Both the position numbers and the translations under genes were made by a program. Positions 1 through 8,981 of a stretch of 64,000 nucleotides of DNA are shown here, one piece after another. Source of the stretch: JAFDYH01 sp049840875. Its GTDB lineage: Bacteria > Bacteroidota > Bacteroidia > Chitinophagales > Chitinophagaceae. Below the pieces are notes generated by a model that worked only from the letters and a program-made list of their open reading frames with translations, did no database searches and was not told the DNA's origin. The stretch is taken from positions 372,001 through 436,000 of the forward strand of contig JASGJE010000006.1 in the NCBI GenBank assembly GCA_049840875.1. The letters are read 5' to 3'. Position 1 is the stretch's first letter. Each line of letters opens with the position of its first letter.

Positions 1-730
1 TCTTCACGGTGCGCATAAAGGGATCGTACACATCTTTTACTTTTCCCATCAGGCTTTTCTCTATTCTTTTCTCCAGCCGCAGCGTAATCACTGTTATGAT
101 ATTAGAAAGGCTGTCAAATAACGTACTTGACACAACATGTTCCTTCTCGTTGGTTTCATCGACCGCTTTGATAAATGGCTTGTCAAACTTGAAAATGATC
201 CATACTGTGAATATGCCGAGAAGGATGCCTATACCACCAAACAAGGGAGAAAAAATAACCATTGCAATGAAAGACGAAAAAAACTTTGTAAGCGCATACA
301 TATACATAAAACCATTCTGGAAAAAATCTTTCAATGCTTCATAGGCTTTACGAATGCGGTTAATCGTAGCGCCACTATGATGATCCTGGTGCCATTTCAC
401 CGGCAAATGCAATGTTTGATGATACAGTTCCTGCAAAAAATTACGGCTGAGATTAAAAGCAAGCTTCCGTTCCAGTATTCTTGCAGGGCCATGAAAAGCC
501 CATTCGCCTAATTTTAATGCAACGAAAATACCGGCGTAGATCCAGGCATAATGCAAGTGATCGATACCCTCTTTCTGTATCGCGTTTATAAACCATCCGT
601 ATAGTAAAGGGTTCATTGCTGATACTGCACTCGAAAAGATAAACAGAGAATATGTCAACACATACTGGCTCTTTTCCTGCTTTGCATAATGCCACGCGGT
701 TTTTAATAGAGAAATATAAGGGTTCGCCAT
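1..730 (-). CDS. ABC exporter transmembrane domain (3' part outside window)
   Basis: The reverse strand is open from an ATG at 730 to the window edge, giving 243 residues of the N-terminal membrane domain of a type I ABC exporter. Hydrophobic segments lie near residues 24-45, 60-80 and 140-185. The stretch LPVKWHQDHHSGATINRI near residues 110-127 corresponds to the cytoplasmic loop that couples to the nucleotide-binding domain in MsbA/McjD-type exporters. The ATPase half, with Walker A and ABC signature, must lie beyond base 1 and cannot be checked, so the gene is partial and its substrate unknown. Upstream, 731-913 separates it from the divergent receptor gene. Confidence 0.8.
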   Translation of the reverse strand, partial: MANPYISLLKTAWHYAKQEKSQYVLTYSLFIFSSAVSAMNPLLYGWFINAIQKEGIDHLHYAWIYAGIFVALKLGEWAFHGPARILERKLAFNLSRNFLQELYHQTLHLPVKWHQDHHSGATINRIRKAYEALKDFFQNGFMYMYALTKFFSSFIAMVIFSPLFGGIGILLGIFTVWIIFKFDKPFIKAVDETNEKEHVVSSTLFDSLSNIITVITLRLEKRIEKSLMGKVKDVYDPFMRTVK

Positions 731-913
731 TTACACGAGATTACTGCGAAAATAGAATTATTTGTTTCAGTGGCAGCTATCGTAATCGATGCAATGTAAA
801 AAAGCGACATAACGCTTTTGACATTTATCCACTTGTGTGGCATAAAAACCTATCACTAAAGATTACGTACAAACCGATTTGTCATTCGGTTATTTTGGCA
901 CAAAGATCAGTTT

Positions 914-3367
914 ATGAAGGTGATTTCACTATTGCTATTCGCTTTTATTGTTCTCAGCGTATCGGCACAAAATTCAGAACAAGGCAAGGTGACTGTAGCC
1001 ATTTTGAACGAAAAAAATCAACCATTCGAAAATGCAACTGTTGAATTGTTAAATAGAAAAGATTCATCACTGGTGAAAGTGTCACTTAGTGACAAAACGG
1101 GCATTGCTGAATTTGAAAAAATCCGTTTCGGCTATTATATCGTAAAGGCAACAGCAACAAATTATCAGAATGCATTTTCAACTGCATTTACGCTTGATGA
1201 AAGCAAGACTTATTTTAAACTACCGGACATTTTGCTTCAACCAAAGAGTACACAAATGGGAGAAGTTGTTGTTACAGCCCGCAAACCATTTATCCAGAAG
1301 CTAAATGATCGCATTGTCGTCAATGTCGAAAATAGTATCGTTAGCACAGGTGGTTCCGCAATGGATGTACTTGAGCGTTCGCCCGGTGTATCAATTGATC
1401 AGAATGATGTGATCGGATTAAGAGGAAAACAAGGTGTGATTATTATGATCGATGGCAAACCTACTCCAATGACCGGTGCTGACCTGGCCAATTATTTACG
1501 TGGTCTGCCTTCTTCGGCTATTGAAAGAATTGACCTCATTACAAATCCTTCTGCAAAATATGATGCAGCCGGGAATGCGGGAATCATTGACATCCGTATG
1601 AAAAAAGATCAACGCCTGGGCATCAATGGTACAGCCACTGCCGGGTATGGACAAGGCATTTATCCAAAAGCAAATGCTGGTACAACATTCAATTATCGCA
1701 ATAAAAAGATAAATGTATTTGGCAATTACAACTATGCCTATCGTGAAAATCTAAACCACCTTATACTCGATAGAAATTTCTATACCAATGGAATTTTTAG
1801 TGGAGGTGATTTTAAAGACAATTATGGCAAAATGCCATTGAAATCACACACAGCAAAACTCGGTATGGATTATTTTGTCGATAAAAACACGATCATAGGT
1901 TTTGTTACCAACGGAAGCTTTTATCATTTCGACCGCAATGGAAGTAATAATTCAATTGTGATCGATGATCAGCATAAACAAAGCTCTACGTTTAAAACAG
2001 CATCCACTAATAACGACGGCGTTAACAATATCGCTATCAACCTCAACCTGAAACATACATTCGATACAACAGGAAAAGAGTTGACAACAGACATTGACTA
2101 TGGAGACTTCAACTCTAATTCTCTTTCAACGTCGGCTACGAAGTATTACAACCTTGATGGCAGCATGCTGCAACCAGACTATATACTCGACGGCGACCAG
2201 GATGGTAAACTAACATTCAAAACAATAAAGGCAGATTATGTAAATCCGCTAAAGCATGGCGCCAAATTCGAAACCGGTTTCAAGCTGAGTTTTGTATCCA
2301 GTGATAATGACGCGAAGTTCTTTGACATGAGCAGCGGTACGCCGAAAACTGATGACACAAAGACCAATCATTTCTTTTACAAGGAAAATAATAATGCGGC
2401 TTATATCAACTTCAGTAAAGATTTTAAAAAATTCGATCTGCAGGTTGGTTTACGCGGAGAGCAAACCAATGTACATACAAAACAGGCTATCGGCAATGTT
2501 CAATGGGATTCAAGTTATTTCCAGTTATTCCCAAGCGCTTTTTTTAATTATCATTTAAAAGAGAATCAGATTCTTGGTGTATCAGTAAGTCGTCGCATTG
2601 GCCGCCCGGGCTATTCTGATCTCAATCCATTTCTTTTTCTGATTGATGTAACCACATATGCTACGGGAAGCCCTGGTTTATTGCCGGAACTGACATGGTC
2701 CTATGAACTAAATTATACGCTCAAGAATCTGAACTTTACGCTGGGATATAGTCATACGAAGGACAATCAGAACATAGCGATTGCAAGATTCAAAGACGTA
2801 TTTCCCAATATTCCTTCAGCAGAAAATGTTACTGTTCAGATTCCAATTAATCTTGCCGGACAGGATTATTATGGTTTAACCATTGCTGCACCTGTGCGTG
2901 TAAATAAGTGGTGGAATATGATCAACAACGGTAACATTTACTATAATCATTTCAATGGTAATCTTGGCGGCACAACATTGAATAATGGCAAACCAGCTTT
3001 TGATGCCAGCACTAATAATACGTTTACGTTTGGTAAAGGTTGGACTTCTGAACTAAACGCCACTTTTAACTCAGGTGGACAATATGGTTTTATGGTTTCG
3101 AAACCTCAATGGGGTGTAGCAGCCGGAATACAAAAGTCTGTTTTAAAAAACAAAGGAACTATTCGGCTAAATATGACGGACATATTCTGGACCAATCTTC
3201 CCCGTGCTACCATCACCTACGATAATTATATTGAGAAATGGCATGCTTACCGGGAAACGAGAGTTGCCAATCTCACTTTTACTTATCGTTTTGGAAAAAA
3301 TACAGTGGCGCAGGCAAGAAGAAGAGCAACCGGTTCAGAAGAAGAAAGGCAACGAGCGGGCAATTAG
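914..3367 (+). CDS. TonB-dependent receptor-like outer membrane beta-barrel protein
   Basis: The 817-residue protein begins with a signal peptide (cleavage likely after SVSA, residue 18). A carboxypeptidase-regulatory-like beta-sandwich covers about residues 25-105, a plug domain about 115-230 (VVVTARKPFIQKLNDRIVVNVE..., then LRGKQGVIIMIDGKPTP), and the rest is a long beta-barrel of the OMP_b-brl_3 type common in Bacteroidota. It should sit in the outer membrane and import or bind an unknown ligand. The last barrel strand (FTYRFGKN) is followed by a charged tail of about 18 residues, unusual because barrels usually end at the aromatic strand. No SusD partner is adjacent. It is transcribed alone, divergent from the ABC exporter. 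Confidence 0.88.
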   Translation: MKVISLLLFAFIVLSVSAQNSEQGKVTVAILNEKNQPFENATVELLNRKDSSLVKVSLSDKTGIAEFEKIRFGYYIVKATATNYQNAFSTAFTLDESKTYFKLPDILLQPKSTQMGEVVVTARKPFIQKLNDRIVVNVENSIVSTGGSAMDVLERSPGVSIDQNDVIGLRGKQGVIIMIDGKPTPMTGADLANYLRGLPSSAIERIDLITNPSAKYDAAGNAGIIDIRMKKDQRLGINGTATAGYGQGIYPKANAGTTFNYRNKKINVFGNYNYAYRENLNHLILDRNFYTNGIFSGGDFKDNYGKMPLKSHTAKLGMDYFVDKNTIIGFVTNGSFYHFDRNGSNNSIVIDDQHKQSSTFKTASTNNDGVNNIAINLNLKHTFDTTGKELTTDIDYGDFNSNSLSTSATKYYNLDGSMLQPDYILDGDQDGKLTFKTIKADYVNPLKHGAKFETGFKLSFVSSDNDAKFFDMSSGTPKTDDTKTNHFFYKENNNAAYINFSKDFKKFDLQVGLRGEQTNVHTKQAIGNVQWDSSYFQLFPSAFFNYHLKENQILGVSVSRRIGRPGYSDLNPFLFLIDVTTYATGSPGLLPELTWSYELNYTLKNLNFTLGYSHTKDNQNIAIARFKDVFPNIPSAENVTVQIPINLAGQDYYGLTIAAPVRVNKWWNMINNGNIYYNHFNGNLGGTTLNNGKPAFDASTNNTFTFGKGWTSELNATFNSGGQYGFMVSKPQWGVAAGIQKSVLKNKGTIRLNMTDIFWTNLPRATITYDNYIEKWHAYRETRVANLTFTYRFGKNTVAQARRRATGSEEERQRAGN

Positions 3368-3485
3368 TTAATGTAGTAATTTAAAAATAAGAAAATTAAA
3401 CAATGCGCTACTATAGAACACAGGCGAGTAGTCAGACGTTCACAAAGCAAAGCGTTATTCATTTCATCACCGGTATTTCTTTTAG

Positions 3486-3508
3486 TTTTTCACTTTTATC
3501 TTTTCACT
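3486..3508. repeat. 23-nt dispersed intergenic repeat, copy 1
   Basis: A 23-base T/C-rich sequence built on alternating TTTTTCACTTTTATC and TTTTCACT. An identical copy is found at 21485-21507 in the same strand orientation. This copy slightly overlaps the 3' end of the AraC-family gene. Confidence 0.6.
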
Positions 3509-4352
3509 CTCGTAAAGCTTGCAACAACTGCAGATGCGGCTGTATAGTCTTCAACGTATCTTTTTGTAAAAAGCTGCGAAGGTGTTTATAAAAATGGCTT
3601 TTGTCATAATAGCCATATTTCTCCAAACTGAATGTTTGAGGTGAGTCTGAAATATGAGCAACTGCTTTCCGGATACGCATGATCTGCAATGCTTTTTTAC
3701 TACTTATACTTGTCGTCTTTTCAAAATAACGCTGCAGTGTTCGTGGTGAAATGTCATATTGTTTTGCAAAGCTTTCAATAGATCTTTTAAAATCATTCTG
3801 CCGATCACAATATTCAAGGATAGAAGTCACAGTTTCTACTTCCTGTAAAGAGCCTGAGTATTGCTTTACGATGTTTTGAAAATAAGTATTGAGAATAACG
3901 ACCCTCTCTTTAAACGATGCTGCTTTCTTTACGGCATTTATTATCGCAGGATCAATTAAATAACTCAACGGAAAAATATAATCACGGTATTCAGAAAAGT
4001 TGATTCTCTTTTCAAAGATCACAGGTGATACACGAAATTTAATTCCAAACAGTTTATTGCCTGCACGATGATAACATTCAAGCGCTTCATGCCTCGGAAG
4101 AAACCCGTCCGATTTCATTTCGGCCTTCTTGTCCCCTGTCTGCATAATAAAGGGATTGGCCAGATTGATAAGATAGGTATAACCCGTATTTGGAAACAGC
4201 ACATCTGAAAACCCTTTGGGATAAATTGCCCACAGATCATCAAAATCCGTTTCCCAAAAGAAGTCGATAAAGAGTTTTAAAGAATGTGCAGGAGCTACAC
4301 GATGGTAGTTATTTTGAAAATGATCTCTATGAAAAAACTCTACATGCTGCAC
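3504..4352 (-). CDS. AraC-family transcriptional regulator
   Basis: The 282-residue protein ends with an AraC-type double helix-turn-helix (about residues 170-265; the second unit contains SPRTLQRYFEKTTSISSKKA and EKYGYYDKSHFYKHLRSF). The N-terminal 150 residues (FIDFFWETDFDDLWAIYPKG..., LPRHEALECYHRAGNKLFGIKF) resemble the DUF6597-like sensor domain that Bacteroidota AraC proteins often carry. It is presumably a one-component regulator acting in the cytoplasm. It lies just downstream of the RND efflux operon on the same strand, separated by a hairpin at 4421-4452, so it may or may not control that operon. The target is not shown by the sequence. Confidence 0.85.
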   Translation of the reverse strand: MQHVEFFHRDHFQNNYHRVAPAHSLKLFIDFFWETDFDDLWAIYPKGFSDVLFPNTGYTYLINLANPFIMQTGDKKAEMKSDGFLPRHEALECYHRAGNKLFGIKFRVSPVIFEKRINFSEYRDYIFPLSYLIDPAIINAVKKAASFKERVVILNTYFQNIVKQYSGSLQEVETVTSILEYCDRQNDFKRSIESFAKQYDISPRTLQRYFEKTTSISSKKALQIMRIRKAVAHISDSPQTFSLEKYGYYDKSHFYKHLRSFLQKDTLKTIQPHLQLLQALRE

Positions 4353-4416
4353 GCAATGAATTTACAAACAATTACAATTGTTTCGCTTTTTGTGTGACCT
4401 GCGGTTAAACAGGGAA

Positions 4417-4452
4417 GCAAAACAGCGCAAACTCAACATGGTTTGCGCTGTT
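4417..4452 (-). terminator. Hairpin terminator after the RND efflux operon
   Basis: A perfect 12-bp stem (AACAGCGCAAAC, 4421-4432, with its complement at 4441-4452) has an 8-nt loop. Read on the minus strand it ends in TTTTG, a weak T-tract, so termination is plausible but not strong. Confidence 0.6.
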
Positions 4453-4487
4453 ACTATCTTTTACTCGGTAATTTTTACGATACTAAT

Positions 4488-7400
4488 TTACCCGATTCTA
4501 TTATCAATAATAGCTTTATCAATAGCATGTTCTTTTTCCTGTTCTTCCTGTAAGCGTTTTAATTTTTTGCCGTAAGACAGCTTGGTGATAAATGCGAACA
4601 ATACCGGCACCACAAAGATTGCCAATGTGGTTGCTGCAATCATTCCGCCAAATACTGTCCAGCCAATAGTCTTACGGCTTTCGGATGCAGCGCCTGTAGC
4701 GAAGGCCAGTGGCAACACACCAAGGATAAACGCCAAAGAGGTCATAACGATCGGGCGCAACCGTAAACGAACCGCCTGCAAAGTAGCGTGAATGATATCA
4801 ATACCGCGGTCCACTCTTTCTTTAGCAAACTCAACGATAAGGATCGCATTCTTCGCCGCAAGCCCGATTAACGTAATCAAACCAATCTGGGCATAAATAT
4901 TATTCGAAAGACTGTCTTTGAATGTAAGCGTAAGGATAGAGCCAAATGCTCCGATTGGTACGGCAAACAATACAGAGAACGGTATCGACCAACTTTCATA
5001 CAAAGCCGCAAGGAATAAGAACACAAACACGATCGATATTGCGAAAATGATGGCCTGCTGGTTACCTGCAGCAATTTCTTCGCGGCTCATACCGGAAAAC
5101 TCATAGCCATAACCTGCCGGTAAACTTGCCGCAACTTCTTTTAATGCTTCGATTGCCTGCCCACTACTGAATCCGGGTTTCGGTGTTCCGTTAATTTCTA
5201 TGGAACGGTAAATGTTATAGTGTGAAATAGAGGCAGGCGCTTCAATCACTTTGGATGTTATCAGCGAGCCGAGCGGAATCATATTCCCTTGTGCATTGCG
5301 CACATAAAATTTTTCTACTCCTGCCAGGGAACTGCGGTAACTACTATCCGCCTGCGACATTACACGGAAGTTTCTTCCATATAGATTGAAATCATTTACG
5401 TAGCTGCTTCCTAGAAAAGTAGATAACGTTCCATAGACATCCGATACCAATACGCCCATTTTCTTTGCCTGCTCACGATCTACATCGATCTGGTAACTTG
5501 GTGTACGGGAGTTGAAGAATGTATAGGCAGCGCCAATCTCCGGGCGTTGATTTAATTTCCCAAGGAAATCACGGGATACCTTTTCGAAGGTCTTTATATC
5601 ATCTGCTCCGCCAGTCTGCAATAATTCAAATGTGAACCCTGCTGTGGCGCCAAGACCAGGAATTGCGGGTGGCGCAATTACTAATACCCTTGCTTCCTTG
5701 ATATCTGCAAGCATTCCCCTTATCTTGTTCATGATATCCTGTGCCTGCTGTCCCTTTCCTTTACGATCATCCCAGGGTTTCAGCAAAACGAAAAGAGTTC
5801 CTGAGTTGGATTTGTTGGAAAAGCTAATGATGTTTAACCCTGCCAATCCCCCTACAGTTTTTACTTCTGGTAATTTCCTGATGCGATCTGCAATGGAACG
5901 TAGCATATCAACGCTTCGTGTTGTGGAAGTTGCTTCCGGCATTTCATACGTTACATACAAACGTCCTTCATCTTCTGTAGGAATAAATCCGGTAGGTTTA
6001 TTTTTAAATAAAAAGAATAAACCAACAAACAAAGCTACCAGCATCACAATAACATACGGCGTTCTGCGAATCCATCCTCCTACTCCTTTTGTATACCCGC
6101 TCGTTACACGAGCAAACCAGCGGTTAAATGCGGCGAAGAATTTCTCCAGCCAATTCTTTTTTGCATCAGCAGCTTTCGATGGTTTCAGCATCAATGTACA
6201 TAGTGCCGGTGTTAATGACAACGCAACGAAAGCAGAAATAATTACTGATACTGCAATTGTAATCGCAAACTGTTGATATAACCTTCCGACAATTCCTGGA
6301 ATAAAACCAACCGGTATAAATACCGCAGCAAGAATTAATGCAATAGCAATTACCGGCGCAGAAATGTCCTGCATCGCTTTTCGCGTTGCTTCTTTTGGTG
6401 ACATCTTCTCATGGTCCATATTATGTTGCACCGCTTCCACAACCACAATCGCATCATCCACCACAATACCAATTGCCAATACAAAGGCAAACAAGGTTAA
6501 TGTGTTAATGGTAAACCCGAGCGAACTAAACATGATAAACGTACCAATTAACGAAACCGGAATTGCCAATACAGGAATCAAGGTCGCCCTCCAGTTCTGT
6601 AAAAACAAGAACACAACAAATACCACGAGCAGTAATGCTTCCACAAGCGTTTCAACCACTTCATGAATAGACGTTTTTACAACGGATACAGTTTCCAAAG
6701 GAATGGTGTAATCAATATCTTTCGGGAAAGTCTTCCGCAAATCATCCAAGGCTTTTTGTACACCTTCGTAAGTATCCAACGCATTGGCGCCCGGAGCCTG
6801 ATAGATCAAAAGAAAGGCTGCAGGTTTGCCATCTGCAAATGAGTTAATACTGTAATCAAACCTTCCTAATTCTACTCTTGCGACATCTTTCAGGTAAACA
6901 ATGCTCCCATCAGATGGTCGTGAGCGAACAACTATATTCTCAAAATCTTCCTGCCTGTTAAGGCGGCTGTTTGTCAACACACTGTATTCAAATGCCTGCA
7001 CACCTGGTTGTGGGTTACTACCGATAGTACCTGCAGCAGTTTGTATATTTTGTTCAGATAATGCAGCATTTACTTCAGCCGGCGTCATGTTTAATGCCGC
7101 TAACTTTTCCGGGTTCAGCCACACACGCATACCAAAGTCGTCTGAACGAGAAAGCACATCACCCACTCCTTTCACACGAAGAATCGCATCTTTTACATAT
7201 AGGTTTACATAGTTACCAATAAACTTTGCATCATGTGTACCATTGGGAGAATAGAAAGCCAATGCCACCATGATGGCCGGGTTACGCTTTCTTACGGTTA
7301 ACCCTAAGCGCTTTACCGCGTCAGGTAGTGTTGGTTCAGCTACGCTTACACGGTTCTGTACATCCAGCGTTGCAATATTTATATCTGTACCTACTTCGAA

Positions 7401-7682
7401 GTTGACGGTAATACCGCTCTGGCCACTGCTGGTACTGTTGCTCGTCATGTAAGTCATGCCGGGTGTACCGTTTACCTGTGTTTCAATAGCGGTAGTAGTC
7501 GTTTGCTCCACTGTTTGTGCATCCGCACCAATAAAACTTCCGGCAATAGATACCGTGGGCGGAGAAATATCCGGGTACTGCGCCACCGGGAGGTTGATTA
7601 ACGAAATAATACCCACCAGTACAATGACGACTGAAACAACTATCGCCGTTACCGGCCGTTTTATAAAAACATCTGCTATCAT
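4488..7682 (-). CDS. RND efflux pump inner-membrane transporter (HAE1/AcrB family)
   Basis: A 1064-residue proton-driven drug/solute antiporter of the AcrB/MexB type. The start chosen is the ATG at 7682 (MIADVFIKRPVTAIVV), which matches the family's usual N-terminus; an upstream in-frame ATG at 7721 would add 13 residues encoded by an intergenic repeat. The protein shows TM1, two large periplasmic loops and the 12-TM pattern. The proton-relay pair is present in GIVVDDAIVVVE (TM4) and the partner lysine in AAKNAILIVEFAKE (TM10), so the pump looks functional. It is the last gene of a tolC-adaptor-pump operon transcribed leftward. Substrates cannot be told from sequence. Confidence 0.95.
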   Translation of the reverse strand: MIADVFIKRPVTAIVVSVVIVLVGIISLINLPVAQYPDISPPTVSIAGSFIGADAQTVEQTTTTAIETQVNGTPGMTYMTSNSTSSGQSGITVNFEVGTDINIATLDVQNRVSVAEPTLPDAVKRLGLTVRKRNPAIMVALAFYSPNGTHDAKFIGNYVNLYVKDAILRVKGVGDVLSRSDDFGMRVWLNPEKLAALNMTPAEVNAALSEQNIQTAAGTIGSNPQPGVQAFEYSVLTNSRLNRQEDFENIVVRSRPSDGSIVYLKDVARVELGRFDYSINSFADGKPAAFLLIYQAPGANALDTYEGVQKALDDLRKTFPKDIDYTIPLETVSVVKTSIHEVVETLVEALLLVVFVVFLFLQNWRATLIPVLAIPVSLIGTFIMFSSLGFTINTLTLFAFVLAIGIVVDDAIVVVEAVQHNMDHEKMSPKEATRKAMQDISAPVIAIALILAAVFIPVGFIPGIVGRLYQQFAITIAVSVIISAFVALSLTPALCTLMLKPSKAADAKKNWLEKFFAAFNRWFARVTSGYTKGVGGWIRRTPYVIVMLVALFVGLFFLFKNKPTGFIPTEDEGRLYVTYEMPEATSTTRSVDMLRSIADRIRKLPEVKTVGGLAGLNIISFSNKSNSGTLFVLLKPWDDRKGKGQQAQDIMNKIRGMLADIKEARVLVIAPPAIPGLGATAGFTFELLQTGGADDIKTFEKVSRDFLGKLNQRPEIGAAYTFFNSRTPSYQIDVDREQAKKMGVLVSDVYGTLSTFLGSSYVNDFNLYGRNFRVMSQADSSYRSSLAGVEKFYVRNAQGNMIPLGSLITSKVIEAPASISHYNIYRSIEINGTPKPGFSSGQAIEALKEVAASLPAGYGYEFSGMSREEIAAGNQQAIIFAISIVFVFLFLAALYESWSIPFSVLFAVPIGAFGSILTLTFKDSLSNNIYAQIGLITLIGLAAKNAILIVEFAKERVDRGIDIIHATLQAVRLRLRPIVMTSLAFILGVLPLAFATGAASESRKTIGWTVFGGMIAATTLAIFVVPVLFAFITKLSYGKKLKRLQEEQEKEHAIDKAIIDNRIG

Positions 7683-7683
7683 A

Positions 7684-7711
7684 TTGTGAATGGTGAATTG
7701 TGAATGGTGAA
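7684..7711. repeat. Tandem 14-mer repeat abutting the RND start codon
   Basis: Two exact tandem copies of TTGTGAATGGTGAA, followed by the beginning of a third. The array occupies the place where a ribosome-binding site for the pump gene would be. It belongs to the ATTCAC/CAATTGACCATT-type intergenic repeats seen also near 18.9, 21.4 and 35.5 kb. Confidence 0.75.
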
Positions 7712-7809
7712 TTGTCTTCACACATCTTCACAAAATTTTGAGTTTACACTATTAAAATACTTTCCTCGCTTCTGTATCGCAATCTATTTTCGCTGATCCT
7801 GGCGCTTCA

Positions 7810-8946
7810 TTACTTTTTAGCGGCTGCCGGTGGTTGCGGTGGTTTTGTTGTGATAAATGCCCCCTCTCTTAAATTCTGCACACCCTGCACCACTATTTCT
7901 TCACCACCTTTTAAACCATCCTTAATAATCACATCCGTTCCGATTTGTTTTCCTAATGACAGTTTTCGTTGGGTTACTTTGCTGCTGTCGCCAACAACAT
8001 ATACAAAGAATTCTCCCAGCTGCTCCGTTACAGCCTTATAAGGAATCATCACTACATTTTGTCCTGAATTATTTAATATCCTTACCGTAGTGCTCATACC
8101 AGCTTTCAACATCTTTTTATCATTGGGGAAAATCAACCTTGTCTTAATTGTTCCTGTTTGCGCATCTACCGCACGATCGATTAAACCGATACTACCATGA
8201 TATGGATAAACATCAGCGCCAAATGCTATTGAAAAAGTTGAATCGTTTGCTTTCCTTACCTGGCCTTGCAATTGCGAAAAGCGATACACTTCCCGTTGAT
8301 CTACAGAAAAGTCAACTGCTATCGGGTTATCAGTTGAAACTGTATTCAAAACAGTTTGCCCGGCAACAACAGACGTTCCCATTCTCACCTGCGAAATGCC
8401 GATAGTGCCATCGAATGGCGCTTCGATAGAAGAGAAACGAACATTAGATTTAACAGCGTTGACGTTTGCTTTGGCTGCATCCACCTGCTTTTTTGCGGCT
8501 TCTAATGCAGCATCAGCATAGTCGACCTGCTGTTTTGCAATGGCATCTTTTTTATCCAGCTCATGATAACGATCTGCATCTTTCTGTGCTTTCAGCAAAT
8601 TGGTTTCCTGCACCGCCTGGTTTGCCAGTGCCTGCTGGTAATTGGCATTATAGATTTCCTGGTCAATGGAATATAAACGTTGCCCTTTCTTTACCTTATC
8701 ACCATCTTTAAAATAAATACCGGTTACATATCCTGTTACCTGCGCACGAAGATCGACCTGGTTCAGCGCAGCAAGTGTTCCCGGATATTCGTCATAATAA
8801 GTAGCTTTCACCGCTTCTACGGTATCAACCGTAACTGATACGGCAGGCGGTGGACCTTGTTGCTGTTGCTGCTGCTTGGCCCCGCAAGCGGCCAATACCA
8901 ACAGGAAAGCAGTAGCAGGATAAAATTTCTGTTTTGTAAATAACAT
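7810..8946 (-). CDS. RND periplasmic adaptor (membrane fusion protein) lipoprotein
   Basis: The 378-residue protein has a lipoprotein signal with lipobox LAAC (Cys21), followed by a poly-Gln run. The lipoyl-like half-motifs are LRAQVTGYVTGIYFKDGDKVKKGQ (about residues 66-89) and RFSSIEAPFDGTIGISQVRMG (about 170-190), separated by the alpha-helical hairpin, as in AcrA/MexA. It joins the inner-membrane pump to the TolC-like channel. It lies 35 bases after the tolC-like gene and 127 bases before the pump gene on the same strand, so one operon is likely. Confidence 0.93.
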   Translation of the reverse strand: MLFTKQKFYPATAFLLVLAACGAKQQQQQQGPPPAVSVTVDTVEAVKATYYDEYPGTLAALNQVDLRAQVTGYVTGIYFKDGDKVKKGQRLYSIDQEIYNANYQQALANQAVQETNLLKAQKDADRYHELDKKDAIAKQQVDYADAALEAAKKQVDAAKANVNAVKSNVRFSSIEAPFDGTIGISQVRMGTSVVAGQTVLNTVSTDNPIAVDFSVDQREVYRFSQLQGQVRKANDSTFSIAFGADVYPYHGSIGLIDRAVDAQTGTIKTRLIFPNDKKMLKAGMSTTVRILNNSGQNVVMIPYKAVTEQLGEFFVYVVGDSSKVTQRKLSLGKQIGTDVIIKDGLKGGEEIVVQGVQNLREGAFITTKPPQPPAAAKK

Positions 8947-8981
8947 ATCTGTCAGAGTTCAAATTTTTCAATAAATAAATT

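Noticed and set aside
5632..6276. A 214-codon frame antisense to the RND pump gene
   Set aside because: It is a shadow of the strongly conserved pump sequence on the other strand.
8860..8880. Poly-Gln run of the adaptor protein, considered as a slippery microsatellite
   Set aside because: Short and within frame; Gln/Pro-rich linkers after the lipid-anchored Cys are common in such adaptors.
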